Of a stretch of DNA of 64,000 bases, positions 24,210 to 35,004 are shown piece after piece; the stretch's first letter is position 1; each line of letters opens with the position of its first letter. The DNA comes from Buddleja alternifolia (lineage: Eukaryota; Streptophyta; Magnoliopsida; Lamiales; Scrophulariaceae). The DNA is taken from assembly GCA_019426215.1 (NCBI GenBank), contig CM033402.1:310001-374000 (forward strand), read 5' to 3'. The notes beneath the pieces are model-generated. The model saw nothing but the letters and a program-made list of their open reading frames with translations. It was not told where the DNA came from and did no database searches. The translations under genes were made by a program, and so were the position numbers.

Positions 24210-27200
24210 ATGTCTACATCAGAAACTCAGGGTAAAATTACAGATTCTACTGAACCTGTTATTAGTGTTCAAAGCCCCTTGTTCTTGCATCCTTCAGATT
24301 CTCCACATATTTCTCTGGTTTCTGAAGCCTTAAAAGGAACAGAAAATTACAAGGTCTGGAGCAGGCAAATGATAATATCTTTAGAGGCAAAAAACAAATT
24401 GGTGTTTGTTACAGGATCCTATCCAAAGCCTGATTCAAACGATCCTCTTTATTCTCAGTGGAAACGGTGCAATGCACTGGTGCTCTCTTGGATTCATAAT
24501 GTAATAAGTGCTGAATTGCTAAGTGGTGTAGTGTACTGTGATGATGCATCTACAGTTTGGAATGATTTGAAGGAAAGATTTGATGAAACTAGTGGAGTAG
24601 AGATGTTTGGAATCCTAAGACAAATTAGTACAATTTCACAAGGATCAAACTCAGTTACTAGTTATTATTCAAGACTAAAGAAACTGTGGGATGAATATGA
24701 ATCTCTGATTCCTTACACATCAACTGTGTTTTCCAAGGAGTATTTGCAATATACTCAACAACTAAAGATGATGCAATTTCTTATGGGGTTGAATGAGTCA
24801 TACAGTGCTCTAAGGTCACAAATTCTCATGATGGTTCCTTTGCCAACTCACACTCAAGCTTACTCCATGATTCAAAATGAGGAGAAACAAAGAGGTGTGC
24901 ATGCCACCATTGCCAGCAGTGAACCATCAGCAGCCTTCTATACTCAAGGATTGAGTGGAAGAAATCAGAATTCCACCAATAGAGGCAATCTTACTGGTCA
25001 ACCAGTAAAAAGGACTTCTCAACTCAAGTGTGATCACTGTCATCTTCAAAATCATACCATTGATCAATGCTACAAATTGATTGGGTTTCCTGCAAATTAC
25101 AATAACCGAGGTGGTACTAGAGGAAGAAGATCAAGTACCAGAGGTGGTTTCAGTGGTAACAGAGGAGGATTTACCAACAACAACTTTAATGCCAACAATG
25201 CATCTTTTGAGCAATCTCAAACCTTCACTGGTCAGGAAGCTACCATCAACAATTCTGCTTCAACTTCCAATTTAGAGAATACAATTGGTCAGTCACCTCT
25301 TTTCACACCATCTCAATACCAACAAATTATGCAACTTATTGCTGGTGGTGGTACTTCCATTCAATCTATTCCATCAGCTAATCACACCACATCAGTGGCA
25401 GGTAATATCATGAACCCTTTCTGTTTTTGTGCATCCACTACATCTAATGCATGGATCATAGATAGTGGTGCAAATGAACACATGACTTGCAATTCTAACC
25501 TGTTTAGTACTCAATCTAGTCTGGATGCATGTGTTAGATTACCTAATGGCAATATTACATCAGTGACTAAAGTTGGTAACGTCACCATAAATTCAAGTCT
25601 AAATTTAAAAAAGGTGTTGTACATTCCTGATTTTAAGTTCAATCTCCTATCTATTTCTAAAATTACCACTGATAATAATTGTCTTGTTAGTTTCTATCCT
25701 AAATTTTGTTTATTTCAGGATCTCAAGAATGGCAAGATAAGGGGGATTGGTAAAGAAGTTAATGGGCTGTATTACTTTGATTCTACAAATGATATAGATA
25801 GAAACATTCTTGTCAATTCTTGTAAAAATGTTTCTCTTTGTAAAGACTTTTCTTCTCACAATGTATTCCTAAGCAAGGATATTCAGGAAAATAAAAAGTC
25901 TTCTAGTTCTGTGCTATGGCATTCAAGATTGGGGCATTTAGCCTTCTCTAAACTTAGCTTGATTCCTCATGTTGGCAGCTCACTTAGTAATAAACAAATT
26001 CATTGTTCTATTTGTCCTATGGCTAAGCATGCTAGGTCTCCTTTTCCTGCTTTAAAGACCACTGTTACTCTTCACATATTTGATCTTTTACATGCTGATA
26101 TATGGGGTCCTTATAAGGTTCCATCTTATAAAAATGAGAGATTTTTTCTCACACTTGTAGATGATTATTCCAAATGTACTTGGACTTTCTTATTACAATT
26201 CAAATCTGAGGCTTTTGGTCAATTGAAATCCTTCTTTCAGTATGTTAGTACTCAGTTTAATAAATGTGTTAAAATCTTACGAACTGATAGAGGACAAGAA
26301 TTTCTTAGTAATGAAGCTATCAGTCTTTATCAAAGACTTGGTATTATTCATCAAACATCTGCAGCTTATTCTCCACAACAAAATGGCACTGTGGAAAGGA
26401 AGCACCGACATTTACTTAATGTTGCAAGGGCTATCATGTTTCAGTCTCATGTACCTTTAAAGTTTTGGGGTGAGTGCATTCTTACTGCAACTTACTTAAT
26501 CAATAGAACTCCATCTTCTTTATTGCAAGGTAAGACTCCTCTCTTTATGCTCTATAAAAAAGATCCTTATATGTTACACTTGAGAGTGTTTGGTTGTCTG
26601 TGTTATGCTAAAATCATTCCTCAACTTGACAAATTTTTACCTAGATCAAGAGGGTGTGTGTTTATGGGATATTCAAATACACAGAAGGCTTATAAACTGC
26701 TTGACATAGAAACTAATACCTTCTTGTTCTCTAGAGATGTAATATTTCATGAAAATATCTTTCCTTTTGCTGTTTCACATCCCAGACCAAATCATTTGTT
26801 CTCTGCTACTAATCAATTTGATGATACAAGTGTTGAATATGATGAATCAGAATTAGCTACAAATAGTAATGATATTAATGTTGAAAATATGCCTCATGTT
26901 AGTCATGATTCTGATAATGAAGATGGTCTTACTCAAACCTCTTCAGATACTACTGATTTATCTCAATTAAAAAGATCCACTAGAGATACTCATCCTCCAA
27001 AGTGGACAAGTGACTATTATTGTCCTACTCTTGATAAGTCTTCATATACCACTACTCATCCTATAAGTAATTTTGTGAGCTATGATCATGTTTCAAGTGA
27101 GTACAAGTCTTATTTAACTGCTTTAGCTCTTGAAGTTGAACCCCAGACATTTCAAGAGGCTAGTTTGCATAAAAAGTGGCAAGAAGCTATGTCACAAGAA

Positions 27201-28778
27201 ATGAAAGCTTTAGAATTAAATCAAACTTGGTCTATGGTTAGTTTACCTTCTGGAAAAATACCTATAGGGTGTAAATGGGTGTATAGAATTAAGTATAATC
27301 CTAATGGTAGTGTTAATAAGTATAAAGCAAGGTTAGTTGCTAAGGGATACAATCAAAAGGAAGGGTTAGACTATTCTGAAACTTTTTCTCCTGTGGCAAA
27401 AATGGTCACTGTGAGAGCTGTTATTGCTCTTGCTTCTATAAGACAATGGTCCATTGATCAAATGGATGTCACTAATGCCTTTTTACAAGGTGATTTGAAT
27501 GAGGAAATTTATATGTTCCCTCCCCCAGGCTTTTGCAATCAGGGGGAGAACAAGGTATGTAGATTGCAAAAGAGTCTTTATGGCTTGAAACAAGCTCCAA
27601 GACAGTGGAACTTGAAGTTCACTGAGGCTATGATAACTGCTGGTTACACTCAATCTTTAAATGACTATTCCTTATTCACAAAAACTACTGGAAGTGATAT
27701 TGTGATCTTGTTAGTTTATGTTGATGATATTTTGATCACTGGAAATAGTGTAAAAATGATTGCTGATTTAAAAGTGTTTTTGAGCAGTATGTTTTACATG
27801 AAAGATTTAGGTCAATTGAGATACTTCTTAGGTATAGAAGTGGCAAGGTCATCTAAAGGTATTGTTCTAAATCAAAGGAAGTATGCTATTGATCTTCTTA
27901 AAGAAGTAGGTATGATAGGTTGTAAACCTGTAAGTGTACCTATTGATCCAAATACTAAACTTACGAGTGTTGAGTTTGATCAAAGCAATAAAGAGCCAAC
28001 TCTAAATGATACAATATTGAATGACAAAGGAAGATATCAAAGGATAGTTGGCAAGCTGATTTATTTGAGCTCTACAAGACCTGATATTTGTTATGTAGTG
28101 CAAAATTTAAGTCAATTTATGCATTGTCCTAAGGTATCTCATATGGAAGCTGTCAAAAGGGTGCTAAGATATATTAAAGGTACTGCTGGTTATGGAATTC
28201 TCTTATCTTCTAATAGTGAAATGAAGTTGGAAGCTTGGTGTGATTCAGACTGGGCAAGTTGTCCTATGAGTAGAAAGAGCCTTACTGGTTATTGCATCAA
28301 GCTAGGAAGTTCACTTTTATCTTGGAAAACAAAGAAGCAAAATACAATCTCAAGAAGTAGTGCTGAAGCTGAGTACAGATCAATGGCTACAACATCATGT
28401 GAAATCATCTGGATTCAAAGACTTTTTGAAGACCTTGGAGTTTCTTGTCTCAAACCTACAGTTCTCAATTGTGACAACAAAGCGGCCTTATACATTTCTT
28501 CAAATCCTGTGTTTCATGAAAGAACAAAACACATAGATTTGGATTGTCATTTCATTAGAGGTAAAATTCAAGATGGGAGCATCAAAACTAACTATGTTAA
28601 ATCTGAGCAGCAACTTGCTGACATTTTGACAAAACCTTTGTGGAAAAGTCAGTTTAATTCTCTTATGGTCAAGCTTGGCTTGTTCAATCTCTTCTCCAAC
28701 ACCAAGCTTGAGGGGGAGTGTCAAGAAGGCAATTTCCATATTAGCAGCAGTCAAAGTCAAAGGCAGAAACCAAGTTAG
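24210..28778 (+). CDS. Copia gag-pol polyprotein, intact
   Basis: 1,522 residues in one frame, starting MSTSETQGK. Order: gag with LKGTENYKVWSRQM (about 45-60); zinc knuckle CDHCHLQNHTIDQC (about 274-287); aspartic protease with WIIDSGANEHMT (about 415-426); pre-integrase LWHSRLGHLAFSKL and CSICPMAKHARSPF; integrase core with HADIWGP, RTDRGQEF and QQNGTVERKHRH giving the D, D, E residues (about 630, 693, 728); reverse transcriptase with KWVYRIKYNPNG, DVTNAFLQGDL and catalytic YVDD (about 1171); RNase H with WCDSDWAS (about 1345) and SAEAEYRS. It ends 60 bases inside the 3' LTR, so the last about 20 residues are LTR-encoded. It supplies capsid, protease, integrase and reverse transcriptase for the element's own replication. 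Confidence 0.96.
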   Translation: MSTSETQGKITDSTEPVISVQSPLFLHPSDSPHISLVSEALKGTENYKVWSRQMIISLEAKNKLVFVTGSYPKPDSNDPLYSQWKRCNALVLSWIHNVISAELLSGVVYCDDASTVWNDLKERFDETSGVEMFGILRQISTISQGSNSVTSYYSRLKKLWDEYESLIPYTSTVFSKEYLQYTQQLKMMQFLMGLNESYSALRSQILMMVPLPTHTQAYSMIQNEEKQRGVHATIASSEPSAAFYTQGLSGRNQNSTNRGNLTGQPVKRTSQLKCDHCHLQNHTIDQCYKLIGFPANYNNRGGTRGRRSSTRGGFSGNRGGFTNNNFNANNASFEQSQTFTGQEATINNSASTSNLENTIGQSPLFTPSQYQQIMQLIAGGGTSIQSIPSANHTTSVAGNIMNPFCFCASTTSNAWIIDSGANEHMTCNSNLFSTQSSLDACVRLPNGNITSVTKVGNVTINSSLNLKKVLYIPDFKFNLLSISKITTDNNCLVSFYPKFCLFQDLKNGKIRGIGKEVNGLYYFDSTNDIDRNILVNSCKNVSLCKDFSSHNVFLSKDIQENKKSSSSVLWHSRLGHLAFSKLSLIPHVGSSLSNKQIHCSICPMAKHARSPFPALKTTVTLHIFDLLHADIWGPYKVPSYKNERFFLTLVDDYSKCTWTFLLQFKSEAFGQLKSFFQYVSTQFNKCVKILRTDRGQEFLSNEAISLYQRLGIIHQTSAAYSPQQNGTVERKHRHLLNVARAIMFQSHVPLKFWGECILTATYLINRTPSSLLQGKTPLFMLYKKDPYMLHLRVFGCLCYAKIIPQLDKFLPRSRGCVFMGYSNTQKAYKLLDIETNTFLFSRDVIFHENIFPFAVSHPRPNHLFSATNQFDDTSVEYDESELATNSNDINVENMPHVSHDSDNEDGLTQTSSDTTDLSQLKRSTRDTHPPKWTSDYYCPTLDKSSYTTTHPISNFVSYDHVSSEYKSYLTALALEVEPQTFQEASLHKKWQEAMSQEMKALELNQTWSMVSLPSGKIPIGCKWVYRIKYNPNGSVNKYKARLVAKGYNQKEGLDYSETFSPVAKMVTVRAVIALASIRQWSIDQMDVTNAFLQGDLNEEIYMFPPPGFCNQGENKVCRLQKSLYGLKQAPRQWNLKFTEAMITAGYTQSLNDYSLFTKTTGSDIVILLVYVDDILITGNSVKMIADLKVFLSSMFYMKDLGQLRYFLGIEVARSSKGIVLNQRKYAIDLLKEVGMIGCKPVSVPIDPNTKLTSVEFDQSNKEPTLNDTILNDKGRYQRIVGKLIYLSSTRPDICYVVQNLSQFMHCPKVSHMEAVKRVLRYIKGTAGYGILLSSNSEMKLEAWCDSDWASCPMSRKSLTGYCIKLGSSLLSWKTKKQNTISRSSAEAEYRSMATTSCEIIWIQRLFEDLGVSCLKPTVLNCDNKAALYISSNPVFHERTKHIDLDCHFIRGKIQDGSIKTNYVKSEQQLADILTKPLWKSQFNSLMVKLGLFNLFSNTKLEGECQEGNFHISSSQSQRQKPS

Positions 28779-28965
28779 TAAAAGGGTGTTAAGGGTAGTT
28801 TAGTCTTTATGTATTTTCTATAAATAGAGTAGAGTTTCCTTTCTTGAATTATTATTCATTCATTCAGCGTGTGAAGCTATTTGTGTAAGAGAGAGTTTGT
28901 AAGTTCTTCTTCAATTAATTCATAATGAAGTTTCTTGTGTTCATGATGATCTTCAAGTTCTATTA
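28719..28965 (+). repeat. 3' LTR of the copia element
   Basis: Collinear with 23611-23857 with no difference seen. Preceded by the polypurine tract GAGGGGGAG (about 28710-28718). The polyprotein stop codon lies at 28776-28778 within this LTR. Confidence 0.93.
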
Positions 28966-29210
28966 TTCGAGCCCATAACATGGCTAGTTGAAGGGTGTTC
29001 CAAGCTCTGCGGCCAACAGGTGAGCTCTTTTTTGACATCTTTGCCGGTTTTTCTTGCATTTATAATTTTGATCGAACTAGTTTTAAAGTAGAATTGAAGA
29101 TAGTAGAGTATATAAATATATGTGGTTTTGATGGAGAATGTGGAGCTAGCTGATAGAAAGTTGTTTGCCTTTTCGAATGCTTTTGTGGGTTGTGATGGAA
29201 AAAGGAAGAA

Positions 29211-29220
29211 GTATTTATAG
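29211..29220 (-). promoter_or_regulatory. TATA box of the disrupted DUF761 gene
   Basis: The minus strand reads CTATAAATAC about 150 bases upstream of the ATG at 29059. Spacing fits a core promoter with a 5' UTR of about 120 bases. Confidence 0.55.
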
Positions 29221-29451
29221 GAAATGTTTTAATTTGATAGTTGTTAACGTTACGCGTATGAAAGAAGAAAAATGAGGGATTTTGGCTGGTAGTGTATAGA
29301 ATACTGTATTCTGTTTAATGTTGGTTTAGGGGCGGCTGAACCTCGTTGTTTACGCGGCTACACCACGGGCATATTAATTATTTTTACCAAAATACCGCGG
29401 GAAGAGAACCAAATAAATTTGGACAAAAATAAAAATATATATATCGACTTA

Positions 29452-30379
29452 GGCTCTGTTTGGATGTGTTTTTATTTCATTTTCAATCTTCATTTTCTAG
29501 AACGTATGGGAAAATGGGTTTTTTTTTTTTTTTTTGTGTGAAAATTACGTCATGTTTTATTGTGTTTTCGGAAATTGGTTGGAATTGCTGATTTGATGAT
29601 ATGTAAATGTTGAGTTAGTTAAAAATAATGATTATTTATATAGTATAAATAAACTAATAGATAATATTATATTGATTAAATATACTTGTAAGTAAAAATG
29701 ATAAAAATTGACCCAAAAAAAAGCACTAAAAATATTTAAAATGTGTTTTAAAATGTTTACAAGCTTATAAAGGTTAATATTGTCTATTTTATTCTACAAT
29801 AGCATTACAATTATTGTAAAAAATATGAATTTTTAGAAGGAAATGTGAAAGAAAGAAAAATATGAGTATGAAATTGGTAAAATAAAAAGTAGTTATCGGA
29901 GAATATGAAATTGAAAATGAAAATAAGTGGCCCTGTTTGTTTGTGTTTACAAATCACTTTTTCCATTTTTATTTTCATTCAAAATTGAAAATACACATTT
30001 TATACTGTTTTTAATTGAAAATATTCTCAATTTCATTCTTGTTTCTATGTTCCCAATAAATTTCAATCATTTTTTTAAAATTACATTTCACTTCATTCAT
30101 CTCACAATTTTTTTTATCACTTTTCTCTCTTATCTCATTTCAATTTTTTAAACCTCTCTCTTTTCCTTTAAATTTTTAAATCCAATACTATTTATATAAT
30201 TATTACTTTTCAATTATTTCACACATCACAATCACCAATTTCAACCATTTTTAAAAACACAACCCAACAAACCTACTTTTATCACTTTTCTCACACAAAA
30301 ATAAAAAAACAACTCATTACCACATATATTTTAGAAAATAACGGTTGAAGATGAAATAAAAACACATTCAAATAGCGCC
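29452..30379. mobile_element. Two abutting MITEs, or one MITE with internal palindrome
   Basis: Left end GGCTCTGTTTGGATGTGTTT (29452) is matched by the reverse complement of the right end (GGCGCTATTTGAATGTGTTT, ending 30379), with similarity over about 50 bases. In the middle (29929-29932, GGCC) a second pair of such ends meets back to back. The simplest reading is two related elements, about 29452-29932 and 29929-30379. No clear TSD. The inside is non-coding. Confidence 0.6.
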
Positions 30380-32496
30380 AGTATATTTTCAGTTGAGAAT
30401 GGTATAAACTGTGTATTTACAAATATAGCCTTCGCCTTTTATAGTTTTGCTATTTTTCCTTTCTTAGTCTATATTAAAGGAGTCCGAGGAGGCTGTGATA
30501 CAATGGATTAAAACTTATTAACATGTATATCTTGTTGATACATCATAAATTTATCATAGTAGAGAGGGCAATTTGGACAGAGGGAGATTGAGGAATAATT
30601 AGGAAAAGACTCAAACCAGCTATGCACATAATTTCTTGGGGGTTTGGTCAAGGACTGAGGTGTCTTTCACATTTCTTTCATATATCACACACAAAATGGT
30701 CCTTCAAATAAAGGTCGAAGGTTTAGTTGATGTTTGATAACAACTTTTTTTACAAAAAGAGTTTATAATATTATAGTATCTTAATATCCGAAAAGAAACC
30801 TAAAATGTCTAAAAGATTATATTATACACTTCTAAGCATGACACCTGGAGCTTAGAATCTCATTATGAAAAATTACGTAGAAGTTTAACTTGTATTTTGA
30901 GATTTTATCATTTTAACAGCATATAAGTTATAATTTTGCTTTCAATTGATATCTTATAAGTTTCTTAACTTTGCCTTGTGCAAATACTTAATAGATGTGA
31001 ATTTGATTTGATATATTTAAAAAACATGATGTACTTTACAAATTATTTAGAATAATTAAAATTCAAGGAAAGATTCTCTTAGAAAAATAATCCTTTTCTG
31101 TTTATGTTGAAATTATTTTGTGTCTAATCATTGTGTTGAAATTATATGGAAGTATTTCATACATAATACTTCCATATTTTTCAGAAATAGAATCCAAAGA
31201 GCAAAAAAACCTGAATTTAGAAGAGCGGAGTTTGAACTATTCCACGATATCAAAATAGTTGAAACACTACTGGCAACAGCCAATTAGATTTCTAGCAGAC
31301 ATATAATTTGAACTCCAAGCTAAACAACTGTCAAACTTTCACAATTAAATAAACTGTTTATTCAAAAAATAAGGACCAGATGAAAGGTACAGTCTGGAGT
31401 AGCAGAAAATGTGGCGCACCAATTTAGGAACAACCACAGAAAAAATGACACAAATTGAGCAAATATTCTCTACAAATTTGTGATGAATGAGTAGCTTATT
31501 ATAATTGGGAAAAGTACAGAATAAAAGAAATACGCCGTGTGAAAATTGGAAATTAGAGTATCAAATAGAACAAATATAAAAAAAGCTGCAGCAAGTTGGC
31601 ATCTCGTTCACTAATTAAGTTTAGTGGGCTAAGCTACGTAGAGTTTTTAAAAACGCAACTACGGAGAAGATGCAATGCTTGTCGCATTTGTCAAAACTCG
31701 TATCAATAATCAAAAAATGTTAAAATATGTATTTTGATTATAAATATGATTTTACAAGTGTTCTACCCCTTTAGTATAACTTTAAGATGTTTTCGTGAGA
31801 AAAAATCATGTTTGCAAGAAAATTCAAGTTTTTGTTGTAGCTAATTTTAGGCAACAACTGAGTAAAACTCACCCGTGCGTGTCTTAGCTCACCAAACTAG
31901 ATTAGATATTAAAACCCCATACGTGCCTAAGCTCACTAAACTAAATTAGATATTAAACCTTGTGAGAGAGGGAGAAAATAGTGGAGTCCGGTGTATTGGA
32001 CCCAAATTGTGGGCCTACATTGTTGTCCGAATCCTAGTCTTGGATTGATCTAAATTTGGGCCTATGTGGTTTATGCTGAGTTAGATTTTGGGCCTCATTT
32101 CACCAACAATTGCGAAGGAGTGCATAAAGTTAAAAATACTTTGAATAAGAGAAGTCTTTCAATGGCGCACATACCGTATTGCCTCATACTTGAATATAAA
32201 CCATTCCCAATTGTCACAAAGGGAAGAAAAGAAACGAATAAAAATATAAAATAGAAGCCATCGGCAAGCCACAGGTCGTCATCTTATTTCCCGCAACCAC
32301 CACTTTGGTGTTTCATTTTTCTCTACGTGCCAAAGCAAACTTACATTTTACATTTTATCACACTCATGCATATATGTATGCTCCCCATCTTTAGCCTCAC
32401 ACATTTGTTTGACCATATTCACTAGCTATATTAGGTGACCCTTCAGAGTAATTCTAAGTTATATACGGGCAATAAATGTTGGAAGATATGAGTTGA
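30380..32496. other. Intergenic, AT-rich
   Basis: No gene recognised. The only structure seen is a roughly 43-bp imperfect tandem duplication at about 31873-31959, with the shared core TTAGATATTAAA. Confidence 0.4.
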
Positions 32497-32619
32497 GGAA
32501 AATTCTAGTTCGTCTGGCCAAACCCAAGTGTAATTCACTCACACTTGTCATATGATTGATCATTAATTAAGTGAATTACACTTGATTTCGGCCAAACTGG
32601 GTCTGAGCTAGAATTTCCC
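32497..32619. mobile_element. Foldback MITE with 9-bp TSD (Mutator-like)
   Basis: A 123-bp inverted repeat: left arm GGAAAATTCTAGTTCGTCTG, right arm (reverse complement) GGGAAATTCTAGCTCAGACC. The arms share about 50 bases including CAAGTGTAATTCACT. Flanks are ATGAGTTGA (32488-32496) and ATGAATTGA (32620-32628), 8 of 9 identical, as expected for a Mutator-type insertion. Confidence 0.7.
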
Positions 32620-32628
32620 ATGAATTGA

Positions 32629-33295
32629 ATACTTGAATATGATCATATCCACTATACATGTACAAAACAATACTTCTTTTTATCTACATGTATAACGAAA
32701 CTTATATCAATAACACATACATGTAACATACTTAAGATACACATGAAACAATTTTAAGTCGAACAACCCAAGCTCACATACATGCATGGGCATTAATGAG
32801 GACCTTTGCCTTTTGTATTATTGACAACATAATTTTCATATACTTTAATGAAAGACAAAAATCCCAATATACAAAGTATACAATTTCATCCTACTATGAA
32901 ACCAACATATATTCTCTTCCTAATCAATCTGGATCCTCCATCACAACTTTTATTTCAATCTCCTATTGCATTCACCTCTTATTGCTTCATAAGGGTCCAT
33001 ATATAACCCAACTTATGCATCATAATACCAAAATTTATGGGTGAGCCTCAAGTTACTCTAAAGTTCCAAAAGAATTCACTGTTAAGTACACTCAAACTTA
33101 AATTCTAACCCACTCCTGACTCGGCCAAACTTATGTGTATTTTTTAAAATAATTTACCAATTATATGGTAAATGTAATACACTCTCTTTGTGAAATACAT
33201 TTTGATGCGGTCAAGGCAAGAATTTTCCCTCAAACTTGCTATGTATATATATATATAAACAAACACTCGACGCATTGTACAAAACCTCGTCAAAT
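32629..33295. other. Intergenic, upstream of the unknown gene at 33296
   Basis: AT-rich. It ends in a TATATATATAAAC run at about 33246-33260 that could act as a TATA box for the gene at 33296. Nothing else seen. Confidence 0.4.
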
Positions 33296-33784
33296 ATGAC
33301 ACATTTCCTGCCAACGAAAATTGTGGAAGCTAAAACGATAAATTCCACGGCCGAGAACACTCGCGCCACCTCCACAACCACCGCTGTTTCTCTCAAGCCG
33401 CCGGTCAATAATACAGACAATAAGAAGAAAAAACGTGGCCCTTTGGAATATTCAGAGGAGTCCCCCTCAGGCTCCGGCAACGCCCCGCAGAAAAAAAATC
33501 AATCGCCAAACAGAACACCAACGCGAATTGGAAAACGCTAGTGGGATGCATGCGGCCCCTGCACCTGCAGCAAGAAAAGGCAGAATCTCAGGCGGTCGTT
33601 CGCCGCCCAGAGATCGGAAGAAATGATTCTTCCTTCGGCGCCTTCTTCCTCCGGTGGTTATACCATGAGCCGATACGCTTCGGCCACGAGTCTTGGAGAT
33701 CTAAATAATAATAGCAGCCATGATGATCAAGGGATTAGTTTGATAATCGACCCGATTAATGATCGGTGCAAATTAGTTCTTTGA
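33296..33784 (+). pseudogene. Unknown gene with an in-frame stop in the middle
   Basis: From ATG 33296 (MTHFLPTKIVEAK) a frame of 81 codons reaches TAG at 33539-33541. The same frame then stays open for 80 more codons (WDACGPCTCSKKR at its start) to TGA at 33782-33784. Codon use and base composition do not change across the stop, which suggests one ancestral protein of about 162 codons. The first half is Thr/Ser/Asn-rich with a basic NKKKKR. The second has a Cys cluster, then ASATSLGDL and a hydrophobic tail. I do not recognise the family. Alternatives are two short proteins, a sequencing error, or an intron ending at CGCTAG; the last would need a GC-rich intron of about 107 bases, which is unlikely. 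Confidence 0.5.
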
Positions 33785-35004
33785 TTGAGATAATCCCTCA
33801 CAAATCTAACACATTTATGAAATGGAAGCGATGGTTTCAAGGGCTTAATTGATCTCTAAGTTAATGCCGTATCCTACCGTTTAATGATCAATGATCATGT
33901 GTATATTGATGGATTTTCCCCCCTACTATTCTAGTCAAGAGGATCAACAATACGCAGAAATGACACATTATCAATATTATAGACTGCACTCACACTGAGT
34001 TGCCTACGTACCCGTTCGGGATCAAGTCTAAACGTAGTTCGAATAAGGTGGTTAGAATAGATATGATTCGTAGTATTATGATCACTCGTATTTGTATAAG
34101 AGGTTCGTACTCTCGAGTCTCCGATTATCTAAGCTCCACGAGTAATGATTCGTAGTATTTATAGCTCAGATTCTCGGTCCCCAATTCTTCATAAATGACT
34201 GTATTTATACAGCTTTCATTCGGTATTGTAGGGCGAATGATTGACAAGACATCTTGCTTACGGATTCCCTACACGTGTGTCTGATGGGTGGCAGATTCGA
34301 TGCCCATCGGGTCGGGCCATGAACCGACCTTACCCGAATTACAAAAACACGCGGATCTTGGAGTGTAATGCAAATACCAAGGTTATAGGGGTCGGATGTG
34401 AAACCCATCTCGTTTCCTCGTATTCGAGGTAGTATATCACATATACGACCCTATATATTCCAAGGAATACGAGCTCACGACTATTAAATCTAATAATATT
34501 TTAGGTATATCATATATATATATATATATAACAGAAGAACTGCAAATTAATTTCTGTAGGGTCAGGCTCGAAATTAATAAAGAGTGATCGAGCTTCTTGT
34601 ATCAGCCAGGTTAAACTGTTAAAATTCAGACATAATTTTGTTCAAGCTCACCAAACTAAATATATTAATTAAATATATAAGAAAAAAGATCATAAAGTGG
34701 GGAATAATTCACAATTATGAAGAAGACTAATTAGCAGTAGATTGAGACTATTAATAAGAAATGAAAACCTTAAATTTCTTTTAAATCTTGTTCTTCCTTG
34801 ATTGAAATACAAAAAATTATATCAAATATCAGCAAACCTATATATCTAGTACTCTAGTAATTCTGAAACTGAAATATTCAGCAGAAAAATTAAACCCCTG
34901 GCCCCATAAAGAGCGGAACAATTATATATATTATCATGCACAAATTATATATATAGCCAAACAAATCAGAAATTTATACAATATTAACTAGCTAAGTGTA
35001 TTAA
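33785..35004. other. Intergenic with a probable degenerate LTR fragment
   Basis: At 33990-34440 the sequence (GAGTTGCCTACGTACCCG and a following AAACGTAGTTCG) resembles a motif common in LTRs of plant Ty3/gypsy elements. A pyrimidine run at 33916-33924 could be a polypurine tract on the other strand. No paired LTR or TSD was found. A (TA)n run lies near 34511-34530. The rest is AT-rich without ORFs. Confidence 0.35.

Larger units (their letters stand above)
23611..28965 (+). mobile_element. Intact Ty1/copia LTR retrotransposon, very young
   Basis: The two 247-bp LTRs (23611-23857 and 28719-28965) look identical when read side by side. The primer-binding site TGGTACCAGAGCC follows the left LTR directly, a purine tract (GAGGGGGAG) precedes the right LTR, and one polyprotein frame of 1,522 codons is open. 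Junctions show TTCG at both ends (23607-23610 and 28966-28969). Identical LTRs mean insertion recent enough for no substitutions to have accumulated. All parts needed for transposition appear present. Confidence 0.95.
23140..29059 (-). pseudogene. DUF761 gene split by a copia insertion
   Basis: The 5' part of the coding region is 28966-29059 (start MQEKPAKMSKKSS) and the 3' part is 23140-23610. A complete copia element (23611-28965) lies between them, with the 4-bp TTCG duplicated at the junctions. Removing the element and one TTCG leaves one open frame of 186 residues, crossing the join as LWARKGGVLRD. The C-terminus (LKAEEFIAKFREQMKLQRQ, then LSYLQYNDM) is the plant DUF761 motif. There is also an acidic stretch FEFDDDD and a Glu-rich segment. 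Function of the family is poorly known. The insertion is in the first sixth of the protein, so the allele is probably null. A 170-codon frame (23140-23652) begins inside the LTR and could be mis-annotated as the gene. Confidence 0.88.

Noticed and set aside
28500..28760. 86-codon minus-strand frame over the copia 3' end
   Set aside because: Antisense to RNase H coding sequence and LTR; shares its first residues with the false start at 23652 because both come from the LTR.
33433..33541. Intron removing the in-frame TAG of the unknown gene
   Set aside because: A GTGGCC...CGCTAG intron would be GC-rich with no pyrimidine tract before the AG; a nonsense mutation is simpler.
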